A stretch of 51,871 nucleotides of DNA from Ruminococcus sp. JC304 (lineage in GTDB: Bacteria; Bacillota; Clostridia; Lachnospirales; Lachnospiraceae): positions 3,477,827-3,529,697 of the forward strand of contig HE978651.1 of NCBI GenBank assembly GCA_000285855.2, written 5' to 3'. How positions within the stretch are numbered: the first letter of the stretch is position 1; every line of letters starts with the position of its first letter. The translations under genes and the position numbers were made by a program. Below the pieces are notes generated by a model. It made no database searches. It was not told the origin of the DNA and was given only the letters and a program-made list of their open reading frames with translations. This document shows, piece by piece, positions 24,291 to 31,956 of the stretch.

Positions 24291-25370
24291 ATGTATATTG
24301 AATCTGTTCAGTTGAAAAATTTCAGAAATTATGATTCACTGGAGCTTACCTTTGACAAAGGAACCAATATTTTTTATGGGAATAATGCACAGGGAAAAAC
24401 TAATATTCTGGAATCCCTCTATTTATGCGGAACAACCAAATCTCACAGAGGAAGCAAGGACAAGGAAATCGTTAAGTTCGGAGAAGAAGAAGCACATATC
24501 CGGATGATGGTAAACAGAAACCAGATTAATTACAAAATAGATATGCATCTCAGAAAAAATAAAGCTAAGGGAGTTGCCATAAATGGATTGCCCATCAAAA
24601 AGGCAAGTGAATTGTTTGGAGTGGTAAATATGGTGTTCTTTTCTCCCGAAGATTTGAATATTATCAAAAATGGACCTGGAGAGAGAAGACGTTTTCTGGA
24701 TATGGAACTGTGTCAGTTGGATAAAATATATCTGAAGGATCTGGCATCTTATAATCATATTGTCAATCAGAGAAATAAATTATTGAAGGATATGTATGTG
24801 CAGCCGGGATTGAAGGGAACTCTTGATATCTGGGATATGCAGATGGTGGAATATGGAAGGCGCATTATTGAAAAGAGAAAAAGATTTGTGGAAGAACTGA
24901 ATGAGATCATTCAGAATATTCATTTTAATCTTACAGGGGGAACAGAAAATCTAAGGGTTATTTATGAGCCGAGCTGTCCTGGGCAGGAACTGGAGAAAAC
25001 TGTTTCTGAAAACAGGGAAAGAGATATGAGGATGAAGATAACATCAGCCGGCCCACACAGAGATGATCTGTGTATGGAGGTCAATGGAATTGATATCCGC
25101 AGGTATGGTTCTCAGGGACAGCAGCGAACAGCAGCACTTTCACTTAAATTATCTGAGATTTATATTGTAAAAAGAACAATAAAAGATACACCGGTTCTGC
25201 TTCTGGATGATGTATTGTCTGAACTGGACAGCAGCAGACAGACTTATCTGCTGGATAGTATACATGATATACAGACCATGATAACCTGTACAGGACTGGA
25301 TGATTTTATAAGTCACAGATTTCATATAAACAAAATATTTCAGGTCGTAAACGGAAGTATTTGTGAATGA
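24291..25370 (+). CDS. recF: DNA replication/repair protein RecF
   Basis: An SMC-like ATPase that helps load RecA at gaps. The 359-residue protein has Walker A YGNNAQGKTNILESLY (about residues 30-45), the LSPEDLNIIKNGPGERRRFLD-type block, the ABC signature SQGQQRTAALSLKL and Walker B VLLLDDVLSELD. AGGTGA lies before the ATG. Its 3' end contains the promoter of the following gene and overlaps that gene's possible GTG start. gyrB, which often follows recF, is instead 20 kb away. Confidence 0.96.
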   Translation: MYIESVQLKNFRNYDSLELTFDKGTNIFYGNNAQGKTNILESLYLCGTTKSHRGSKDKEIVKFGEEEAHIRMMVNRNQINYKIDMHLRKNKAKGVAINGLPIKKASELFGVVNMVFFSPEDLNIIKNGPGERRRFLDMELCQLDKIYLKDLASYNHIVNQRNKLLKDMYVQPGLKGTLDIWDMQMVEYGRRIIEKRKRFVEELNEIIQNIHFNLTGGTENLRVIYEPSCPGQELEKTVSENRERDMRMKITSAGPHRDDLCMEVNGIDIRRYGSQGQQRTAALSLKLSEIYIVKRTIKDTPVLLLDDVLSELDSSRQTYLLDSIHDIQTMITCTGLDDFISHRFHINKIFQVVNGSICE

Positions 25371-25375
25371 AGTTT

Positions 25376-25404
25376 TTGACAAGGTTATAGGCTTATGTTA
25401 CACT
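25376..25404 (+). promoter_or_regulatory. Promoter just after recF
   Basis: TTGACA (25376-25381), 17-bp spacer with an extended TG at 25396-25397, then TACACT (25399-25404). It lies inside the 5' end of the longest open frame of the next gene, so that frame's GTG start at 25363 could not be used from this promoter. Confidence 0.6.
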
Positions 25405-25434
25405 GGAAACAATTATGGAAAGTTGGTGAAAACA

Positions 25435-27897
25435 TTGGACAAGGAAGAATTTCGAATCAAGCTTGAAGAGATAAATAAGCTGGTTCAGAATAAGGATTAT
25501 AAAGGTGCGATGAACATTGTGGACAGTATAGACTGGCGTCGGGTAAAGAATGTCCGTACCTTATGTGTAGTTGGTGAAATATATGCAGCCAATGGAAGAT
25601 ATGAGGATAGTAAGGAAATATTTTTACTGGCATATCATAAAGCATCTATTGGAAAAAATATCCTGTATCGACTGGTTGAGATTTCTTTGAGAATGAAAAA
25701 TGTTGATGAGGCTACTGAGTTTTATGAGGAATATAAACAGGTGGCACCAAATGACAGCTCTCAATATATTCTTCAGTATAAAATTGCCAGAGTGAAGAAT
25801 ATTTCACTGGACGAACAGATCAAAATCCTGGAAGAATACAAGGAACACGAATTTACAGAAAAATGGTCTTATGAACTGGCTGCATTATATTATAAAGCTG
25901 GGGAAAAAGAAAAGAGTCTTGAGCTGTGTAATGAGATTATTCTCTGGTTCAGTGAAGGAAAATATGTAATGAAAGCATATGACCTGAAACAGCGTATGGG
26001 AGAACTGACAGGAGAAGAGAAGGCAAAATATGAGAAACAGTTTGTTCCAAAGCTGATCAAACCTGAAGAAGCAGGAAATATTAAAAAGGCAGAGCAGGAT
26101 AGACCGGAAGATTCTGAGGAAGAAAAGGACCTGGAAAAAGAAACTTCAGAAGAATCCACAGAAGAGGAAGAACAGCCGGAGATTATAAGAATCGAAAAGA
26201 ATAGCAGAGAAAACGATGGGGCTGAGAGCATTCAGGATAAAATTTCAAAAGGAATCCGGGATATTTTTGGAGGAGCCAGAAAGAAAGCGGATGAAGAACT
26301 GAATGAAGAAAAGGAAAGTTCAGAGGAAGTGACGGAAACTGAAGAAGATCAGATTCCTGAAGAAATTATAAAGACAGATAGTACAGAAAAAGAACCTGAA
26401 AATGTACCGGAACTGGAAGCAGAACCAGCAAAACCCGGAGAAAGTCCTGTTATTAATAAACAGCCGGAAAACCAGAAAGTAAACGAAAATCAGGAAGAAA
26501 AAGAAGATTTTGGAAAAACGATGAAACTTCCGGAATTGAAAATTCCTGATTCCATGAAAAATATGGAGCCAAGCAGTGCGCCTAAGATTGAGGATATTCA
26601 AAAGGTTGATTTTGCCGAAATGGAAAAATCAGGTAAGGAATTTAATCTTGAAGATACGATTCTGGCAGCTGCAAGTGCACAGGGAATTGAAATTCCAAAG
26701 GAAGAACCTTTAAAAGAAGAATCTACAAAGGCAGAAAAACCAGAGGAAAAAGAGAGAGAAGATAAAAAACTTTCAGATGATCTGGAAAAGCCGGATTTTC
26801 TGACCAGTGATTCTTTTGGTGATCATATAGAGGTAAAAGCCGGAGACCTTAAGGTTCCAAATATCATGCCATTTGAAGAAGAGGATGATGTTACAGAAGA
26901 GGATCTTAAGAGTGCAGAGGAAGAATTTCTCCATGGTCCTGCAGGAAAAAAAGATTTGAATGCAGATTATAATCTGGAAGATATGGACGCTCCTGCTGAC
27001 CAGGATGAAGAAACCATTAATGTTTTGCAGAATCCGGAAGACAATGAAGATTTGTCAGAGGAAGAAGAACTGGAAAGATTTATAGAGTCAATCCAGCCCA
27101 AGGATGAAAAAGATCCCAGGGACATCATTCCAAGAGAAAAAATACTGAATGATGATGAAAAGCAGCTTTTTACATATTTTGTAAAAATTCCGGGTATGAG
27201 GGAACAGTTGCTCAATACTCTGTGTGATGCACAACAGGCTGCAGCAGATAAGACCTCCAGAACAGGCAATATTATTGTTATGGGGGGAAAAGAGTGCGGT
27301 AAGACCAGATTGATTTCCGGTTTGATTCCTGCAATATGCAAAGAGTTGAATCTGGAAGCTTCAAAGGTTGCTTATGTATTTGCAGATCAAATCAATGGCA
27401 AACCGATAGATCAGATTTTTGAAAAGCTTTCCGGAGGTTTTCTTGTAATTGAGAATGCCAACCAGCTGACCCAGGAAACAGTGGAAATGCTGGATAAGGC
27501 AATGGAAAAGGAAACAGATGGCCTGACTGTTATCATAGAGGATGAAAAAATAGGAATGCGCAAATTTATTGCCAGATATCCTAAAATTGTGAAGAAATTT
27601 ACATCTATGATCAATATTCCGGTCTTTACAAATGATGAACTGGTTAATTTTGCAAGAGTTTATACAAAAGAAAACGGATATACCATTGATCAGATGGGAA
27701 TGCTCGCATTGTATAATCTGATTGGAATTAATCAGAAAGAGGATCAGCCTATGAATATAGGTGCAGTAAAGAATCTGATTGATACCGCCATTCTTAAATC
27801 CCAGGGAGGAATCCGTAAATTTAAGAGAAACATTTCCAAAAAACGTATAGACAGAGACGGCTATATTGTTCTTTATGAGAAAGATTTTAGTAAATAA
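25435..27897 (+). CDS. TPR protein with degenerate SpoVK/CbbX-like AAA domain
   Basis: About 820 residues in three parts. Residues 1-200 are helical repeats resembling TPRs (VVGEIYAANGRYEDSKEIFL, YELAALYYKAGEKEKSLELC). Residues about 215-575 are a very acidic, low-complexity, probably disordered linker rich in E, K and P. The C-terminal 245 residues contain a P-loop GGKECGKTRL and a stretch LTVIIEDEKIGMRKFIARYP then INIPVFTNDELVNFARVY that parallels SpoVK/CbbX AAA proteins. The Walker B position reads FLVIENAN instead of IDEA, and the usual arginine-finger segment reads YPKIVKKF, so ATP hydrolysis may be lost. The TTG at 25435-25437 is chosen as start because the promoter lies upstream of it; GTG 25363 (overlapping recF) and GTG 25426 are alternatives. 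Function unknown; it shares an operon with rsmA. Confidence 0.75.
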   Translation: MDKEEFRIKLEEINKLVQNKDYKGAMNIVDSIDWRRVKNVRTLCVVGEIYAANGRYEDSKEIFLLAYHKASIGKNILYRLVEISLRMKNVDEATEFYEEYKQVAPNDSSQYILQYKIARVKNISLDEQIKILEEYKEHEFTEKWSYELAALYYKAGEKEKSLELCNEIILWFSEGKYVMKAYDLKQRMGELTGEEKAKYEKQFVPKLIKPEEAGNIKKAEQDRPEDSEEEKDLEKETSEESTEEEEQPEIIRIEKNSRENDGAESIQDKISKGIRDIFGGARKKADEELNEEKESSEEVTETEEDQIPEEIIKTDSTEKEPENVPELEAEPAKPGESPVINKQPENQKVNENQEEKEDFGKTMKLPELKIPDSMKNMEPSSAPKIEDIQKVDFAEMEKSGKEFNLEDTILAAASAQGIEIPKEEPLKEESTKAEKPEEKEREDKKLSDDLEKPDFLTSDSFGDHIEVKAGDLKVPNIMPFEEEDDVTEEDLKSAEEEFLHGPAGKKDLNADYNLEDMDAPADQDEETINVLQNPEDNEDLSEEEELERFIESIQPKDEKDPRDIIPREKILNDDEKQLFTYFVKIPGMREQLLNTLCDAQQAAADKTSRTGNIIVMGGKECGKTRLISGLIPAICKELNLEASKVAYVFADQINGKPIDQIFEKLSGGFLVIENANQLTQETVEMLDKAMEKETDGLTVIIEDEKIGMRKFIARYPKIVKKFTSMINIPVFTNDELVNFARVYTKENGYTIDQMGMLALYNLIGINQKEDQPMNIGAVKNLIDTAILKSQGGIRKFKRNISKKRIDRDGYIVLYEKDFSK

Positions 27898-27932
27898 TAA
27901 AACAGAAATAAAAAGAAAAGGAAGTAATGATT

Positions 27933-28811
27933 ATGACCAGACCCTATCTCGGCAATCCAAAATATACCATAGAAGTGCTGCAGAAGTATAATTTTGCATT
28001 CCAGAAAAGGTTTGGTCAGAATTTTCTTATAGATACGCATGTATTGGAGAAAATTATTGCTTCTGCAGAAATTACGAAAGATGATTTTGTATTGGAAATC
28101 GGTCCGGGAATCGGAACCATGACCCAATATCTGGCAGAGGCAGCCAGAGAAGTGGCTGCAGTGGAGATTGATAATACTTTGATTCCGATTCTGAAGGATA
28201 CGCTGAAGGATTGGGATAATGTAACAGTCATCAATGATGATATTCTGAAAGTAGATATCCGAAAGCTGGCACTGGAAAAAAATAAGGGATGTCCTATTAA
28301 GGTAGTAGCTAATCTCCCATACTATATTACAACCCCTATTATTATGGGGCTATTTGAAAATCAGGTACCTATTGATTCCATTACCATTATGGTTCAGAAG
28401 GAAGTTGCGGACAGAATGCAGGTAGGTCCGGGAACTAAGGATTATGGAGCTTTATCACTGGCGGTCCAGTACTATGCCAGACCGGAGATTGTGGCAAATG
28501 TTCCGCCAAATTGTTTTATGCCAAGACCAAAAGTGGGAAGTGCAGTGATCAGACTGGAGAGATATGAGAAGCCGCCGGTTCAGGTTAAGGATGAAAAACT
28601 GATGTTCCGTCTGATCCGGGCGTCCTTTAATCAGAGAAGAAAGACGCTGGTTAACGGACTGAAGAATTCACAGGAGCTTTCATTTGACAAAGAGACTATT
28701 GAAAAAGCAATTCTTGCCTGTGGATTACCTCTGACTATAAGGGGTGAAGCTCTGACATTGGAGCAGTTTGCACAGCTGGCAAATAGGTTTTCTGAAAAAC
28801 AGGGTTCCTGA
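27933..28811 (+). CDS. rsmA: 16S rRNA (adenine1518/1519-N6)-dimethyltransferase RsmA
   Basis: Dimethylates two adjacent adenines in helix 45 of 16S rRNA. About 292 residues with FQKRFGQNFLIDTHVLEKII, the SAM motif LEIGPGIGTMTQYLAE, VANLPYYITTPI (catalytic NLPY) and the C-terminal RASFNQRRKTLVNGL. The ATG at 27933 lies 8 nt from AGGAAG; an ATG two codons earlier is too close. It is the last gene of its operon and is followed by a strong terminator. Confidence 0.96.
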   Translation: MTRPYLGNPKYTIEVLQKYNFAFQKRFGQNFLIDTHVLEKIIASAEITKDDFVLEIGPGIGTMTQYLAEAAREVAAVEIDNTLIPILKDTLKDWDNVTVINDDILKVDIRKLALEKNKGCPIKVVANLPYYITTPIIMGLFENQVPIDSITIMVQKEVADRMQVGPGTKDYGALSLAVQYYARPEIVANVPPNCFMPRPKVGSAVIRLERYEKPPVQVKDEKLMFRLIRASFNQRRKTLVNGLKNSQELSFDKETIEKAILACGLPLTIRGEALTLEQFAQLANRFSEKQGS

Positions 28812-28850
28812 TAGTAAGGGACAGATAATTGGATAAATAATTTTATAAAT

Positions 28851-28883
28851 AAAAAGCATCCGCTGGCTGGACGGATGCTTTTT
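28851..28883 (+). terminator. Terminator after rsmA
   Basis: AAAAAGCATCCG (28851-28862) pairs with CGGATGCTTTTT (28872-28883) over 12 bp with a 9-nt loop and a T-tract. It can work in both directions. Confidence 0.92.
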
Positions 28884-29151
28884 ATATTACGTTCAAATTT
28901 ATTTTTAAAAGGAAGGAGAGTCGATTGTTTTTAAAACAATCAACATATGAAAAAGAAAATTATAAAAATAATGTTTGATTTATTATTTTTATGATTTTAT
29001 TATATAGGCAAATTATGATAGAATTTTGTTTAAGATGTGAAAAAAATTTGAACAAATGTCAAAAGAATTATGAAGATAAAGACATAGAAAGCCAAGGGAT
29101 ATAGTACTAGAAACCACAAGGAAATTTATTTTACAGACGGTTGAGGGGAGA
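28884..29151. other. Gene-free stretch
   Basis: AT-rich, no supported gene. The only structure seen is a perfect 19-nt palindrome, GATTGTTTT-T-AAAACAATC at 28923-28941, which could be an operator. Confidence 0.4.
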
Positions 29152-29160
29152 TGTTATAAT
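29152..29160 (+). promoter_or_regulatory. Extended -10 promoter of the DUF1002-like gene
   Basis: TGT followed by TATAAT (29155-29160), about 50 nt before the start codon. The -35 region (TTACAG near 29131) is weak. Confidence 0.55.
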
Positions 29161-29212
29161 AGCCCGGTAACAGAAAACAGATTTTAGCAGAATAATCTGG
29201 AGGTAATTGATC

Positions 29213-29665
29213 ATGAAAATAAAGAAAATAGGAATACTTATGATTGCAGGAACACTTATGTGCACATCACCGGTAGCAACAGTCATGGCATCTGATGCAA
29301 CTGAAACTGTGCAGGAAATTATTACAGATAACGAGATTGATTCTCTGGTTTCTGATCCTGATAAAGTAGTTGATATTATTATGTATGCAAAGGACAAGGT
29401 GGCAGAGCAGGATATTTCCGATGAGCAGATCAGAGAAATCATTCAGGCAGGAGAGGAGACTGCAGGAGTTACACTTACAAAAGAGGAAGAAAATAAACTT
29501 ATAAATATTGTAAAGGAAATCAAAAATGCTGATATTAATGAGGAACAGCTGAGAAGTACTATAAACAAGGTATATGATAAGCTGGAAGAAATGGGAATCG
29601 GAAAAAAGGAAGTAAAGGGCATTCTTCAAAAACTGATAGAATTTGCAAAAAATATTTTAGAGTAA
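29213..29665 (+). CDS. Secreted DUF1002-like protein
   Basis: About 150 residues: an N-terminal signal peptide (KKIGILMIAGTLMCTSPVATVMA, cleavage probably after the VMA near residue 26), then an all-helical acidic mature part with two short repeated helical units, ISDEQIREIIQAGEE and INEEQLRSTINKVYDKLEEMG, and a C-terminal LQKLIEFAKNILE. This resembles the C-terminal half of DUF1002 proteins, extracytoplasmic proteins of unknown role in Firmicutes; the match is from memory. ATG 29213 is preferred over TTG 29207 because it lies 9 nt after GGAGG. Monocistronic. Confidence 0.65.
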   Translation: MKIKKIGILMIAGTLMCTSPVATVMASDATETVQEIITDNEIDSLVSDPDKVVDIIMYAKDKVAEQDISDEQIREIIQAGEETAGVTLTKEEENKLINIVKEIKNADINEEQLRSTINKVYDKLEEMGIGKKEVKGILQKLIEFAKNILE

Positions 29666-29838
29666 TCATTTTTTAGCATATTATTTTTGAGGAGTAAACA
29701 AAAGAATAAAAAACTTTAATAAATTAAAACGATAATGTACAAAAATGATAAAGCTGTAGAAAAATATAATAAAAAGCTATGTATTAAATTTATAAAAAAA
29801 ACAATAAAAAATAAAAAAATTGTGCAAATAAACGAAAA

Positions 29839-29882
29839 GTTCATTTTGAGTTCATGATTTGTTCATAACTAATTGCTATTAT
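29839..29882 (+). promoter_or_regulatory. PHO-box-like repeats and extended -10 promoter
   Basis: GTTCAT occurs three times with exact 11-bp spacing, at 29839, 29850 and 29861, and the last copy ends 10 bp before an extended -10 element, TGC-TATTAT (-10 at 29877-29882). Direct repeats with an 11-bp period at this distance from a -10 without a -35 are the arrangement bound by PhoB/PhoP-type response regulators; the Streptomyces PHO repeat (GTTCACC) is similar. No coding gene follows on this strand. Confidence 0.6.
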
Positions 29883-29888
29883 ATAAAC

Positions 29889-30034
29889 AGTTCGAAAGAA
29901 CCTACGAAAGACGTTGTAATGTGTTATCATTACACATAAATTTTTTTCATAATAATAGCCCCGGTAAACCACTACCGGGGCACTCCTCGCTTTAGATATA
30001 AAAATCAAGTCCCGCAATTGCGGGACTATTTTTA
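29889..30034 (+). ncRNA. Candidate small RNA
   Basis: Predicted transcript from the promoter at 29877-29882. It would start with GTTC-GAAA-GAAC (29890-29901, a GNRA-loop hairpin). A hairpin TGTAATG/CATTACA (29915-29934) followed by T7 at 29941-29947 could end a 59-nt RNA. Readthrough would add a strong stem GCCCCGGTA/TACCGGGGC (29958-29981), an unpaired ACTCCTCGC (29982-29990), and the terminator hairpin 30008-30027 with T5, giving about 145 nt. The exposed CU-rich stretch is complementary to purine-rich ribosome-binding sites. No open frame longer than a few codons is present. Family unknown. Confidence 0.5.
29996..30034. terminator. Bidirectional terminator (relQ and candidate small RNA)
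   Basis: AGTCCCGCAA/TTGCGGGACT (30008-30027) is a perfect 20-nt palindrome with T-tracts on both strands. It lies 12 nt after the relQ stop codon. Confidence 0.88.
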
Positions 30035-30038
30035 TACC

Positions 30039-30689
30039 TTATTCAAGATTTTTTCCATATTTCTGTATTGCATTGTTTAGCTCCTGCATGCGTTCATCTA
30101 GTTCAGCAACATAGCGTGCACATTCACGTAATTCTTTTGTGATATAATCCGGGCCGTCTCCTTCAAATTTGTAATGCATTTTATGCTCCAGAGTAGCCCA
30201 GAAATCCTGTGCTACAGTACGGATCTGAATCTCTACTTTTGTATCAATAATGCTGTCAGAAAGAAAGACAGGGGTGGTTACCAGCATGTGATAGCTACGA
30301 TAGCCGCTCTTTTTTGGGTTTTTCATATAATCTCTTCTGGCCAGGATCGTCAGGTCATTTTGCTTGGAAATCATATCTGCAATCAGATAGATATCAGAAG
30401 TAAAGGAACAGCTGATTCGGATTCCGGCAATATCATTTACATAGCGGATCATATTTTCTGTGCTGGATTCGTAATTATGGCGTTTAAGCTTTTTGACAAT
30501 GCTTTCCGGAGTTTTGATCCGGGATTTGACATGCTCGATAGGGTTATATTTATGTCTGTGCTGGAATTCATCGTTCATAATGTCTATTTTTGTTTCAATC
30601 TGCTTCAGGGCAGAATGATATACGAACATAACAGTATCCCAGTTATCAATTTCTTTGAAATCTCTCAAAGGAACGGAATCATAATTCAT
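30039..30689 (-). CDS. relQ: Small alarmone synthetase (RelQ-type GTP pyrophosphokinase)
   Basis: Transfers pyrophosphate from ATP to GDP or GTP to make (p)ppGpp. About 216 residues with a RelA/SpoT synthetase domain: IAGIRISCSFTSDIYLIADM, the RRDYMKNPKKSGYRSYHML segment, and VEIQIRTVAQDFWATLEHKM. No hydrolase, TGS or ACT domain is present, hence a single-domain synthetase. A longer frame starts at 30722, but ATG 30687-30689 has AAAGGA 9 nt upstream. It is monocistronic and runs opposite to its neighbours and to the replication direction. Confidence 0.9.
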   Translation of the reverse strand: MNYDSVPLRDFKEIDNWDTVMFVYHSALKQIETKIDIMNDEFQHRHKYNPIEHVKSRIKTPESIVKKLKRHNYESSTENMIRYVNDIAGIRISCSFTSDIYLIADMISKQNDLTILARRDYMKNPKKSGYRSYHMLVTTPVFLSDSIIDTKVEIQIRTVAQDFWATLEHKMHYKFEGDGPDYITKELRECARYVAELDERMQELNNAIQKYGKNLE

Positions 30690-30782
30690 GAATAATATCC
30701 TTTCTGTATGAAAAAAGTACAAGTTTATTATAGCATATAAAGCTTCTTTTGAAAATTGCGATTTCCATTATTATAGGTGATG

Positions 30783-30791
30783 TGATATAAT
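30783..30791 (+). promoter_or_regulatory. Extended -10 promoter before the S1-domain gene
   Basis: TGA followed by TATAAT (30786-30791). It is placed so that transcription would begin just before the multi-hairpin leader at 30816-30963, giving a 5' UTR of about 240 nt. Confidence 0.55.
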
Positions 30792-30815
30792 ATGGTTGCT
30801 ATTTTTAACTGAATC

Positions 30816-30963
30816 AAGTAAGTCCCCTGCTTCAATTGCGAAAAGCAATAAGCAGTGGGTGGGGACTTGCTTGTATCAGGAGGAGTGCAAACTCCTTCTG
30901 ATAAACTGCGAAGCAGTTATTCGGTTATGAGCAAGTAGCGAAGCGGATTGCGAATATCCGCTT
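30816..30963 (+). ncRNA. Multi-hairpin structured leader or intergenic element
   Basis: Four hairpins follow one another. (A) AAGTAAGTCCCC (30816-30827) with GGGGACTTGCTT (30861-30872), enclosing TGCTT/AAGCA and ATTGC-GAAAA-GCAAT. (B) ATCAGGAGGAGT (30875-30886), GCAA loop, ACTCCTTCTGAT (30891-30902). (C) AACTGC-GAA-GCAGTT (30904-30918). (D) AAGCGGAT (30941-30948) with ATCCGCTT (30956-30963). The motif GCGAA recurs four times, in loops or at stems. There is no U-tract, so this is not a simple terminator. It may be a regulatory leader of the S1 gene, a stable RNA, or a dispersed intergenic repeat; I do not recognise a known family. Confidence 0.55.
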
Positions 30964-31034
30964 GATAAATTATTTTTAATTCTGAAATTTTATGTTGTGA
31001 AAATAAAATAAAAAAATAAAGGAGAAAAAAAGAT

Positions 31035-31940
31035 ATGGCTGAATCAATGAAAGATTATGAGACAGAGCTTGAGGCTTCTTTCAAGAAAATTGAAGAAGGG
31101 GATATCCTTACAGGAACTGTGATCAGTGTAGATGAAAAAGAAGTAGTAATAGATCTTAAGTATTATGCAGAAGGAATCATTCCTGCTGAAGATTACAGCA
31201 GAGAGCCTGGATTTTCACTGAAAGAGGAAGTTAAAGTGGGAGATGAGGTTTCTGCAACTGTGGTAAGAAAGGATGACGGAAACGGAAATATTCTGTTATC
31301 AAGAGTGGAAGCATCAGATGTACTTTCCTGGGACAAACTAAAAGAATTAAAAGAATCCGGTGAAATTCTGGATGTAACAGTAAAAGGTGTTGTCAATGGA
31401 GGCGTAATCGTATATGTAGAAGGAATCCGTGGATTTGTCCCGGCTTCCAAACTTGCATTGACTTATGTAGAGGATACAAATGAATATCTGAACAAACCAA
31501 TCCAGGTTCAGGTAATAGATGTAGATAAAGAAAAGAACCGTGTAATTCTTTCTGCAAAGGAAATATTAAGAGAAAAGGCAGAAGAAGAAAGAAAAAATAA
31601 AGTGTCCAATGTACAGGTCGGACTGGTGACAGAGGGTACTGTTGAGAGTCTTCAGCCTTATGGTGCTTTTGTAAATATAGGCAATGGCCTGTCAGGACTT
31701 GTCCATATTTCACAGATCTGTGAAAAGAGAATTAAAAAGCCTTCAGAAGTTCTTGCTGTTGGTGATCAGGTTAAGGTAAAGGTAACTGCAGTAAAGGATG
31801 GAAAATTAAGTCTCAGTATCAAAGAAGCATCAGATATGATGGCAAAGGAAATTGAAGAAGAAGTGATAGAACTTCCGGATTCAAAGGAAGAAGCCAGTAC
31901 ATCGTTAGGTGCACTTTTTGCAAATATTAAGTTAGATTAA
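31035..31940 (+). CDS. S1 RNA-binding domain protein (short ribosomal S1-like)
   Basis: 301 residues with three S1/OB-fold repeats: about 16-84 (GDILTGTVISVDEKEVVIDL), 102-170 (DVTVKGVVNGGVIVYVEGIRGFVPASKL) and 190-258 (VTEGTVESLQPYGAFVNIG, GLVHISQI). The C-terminus is acidic. It corresponds to the short S1 homologues of Gram-positive bacteria rather than the six-domain RpsA, and may bind mRNA on the ribosome. ATG follows AAAGGAGAAAAAAAGAT. It is preceded by a 240-nt structured leader and followed after 16 nt by the diphosphatase gene. Confidence 0.88.
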   Translation: MAESMKDYETELEASFKKIEEGDILTGTVISVDEKEVVIDLKYYAEGIIPAEDYSREPGFSLKEEVKVGDEVSATVVRKDDGNGNILLSRVEASDVLSWDKLKELKESGEILDVTVKGVVNGGVIVYVEGIRGFVPASKLALTYVEDTNEYLNKPIQVQVIDVDKEKNRVILSAKEILREKAEEERKNKVSNVQVGLVTEGTVESLQPYGAFVNIGNGLSGLVHISQICEKRIKKPSEVLAVGDQVKVKVTAVKDGKLSLSIKEASDMMAKEIEEEVIELPDSKEEASTSLGALFANIKLD

Positions 31941-31956
31941 TGAGGTTAAAAACTGT

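Noticed and set aside
28947-28994. Short frame of 15 codons starting MKKKIIKIMFD with a hydrophobic end
   Set aside because: No ribosome-binding site at proper distance and stops at once; could be a remnant of a membrane-protein start but cannot be supported.
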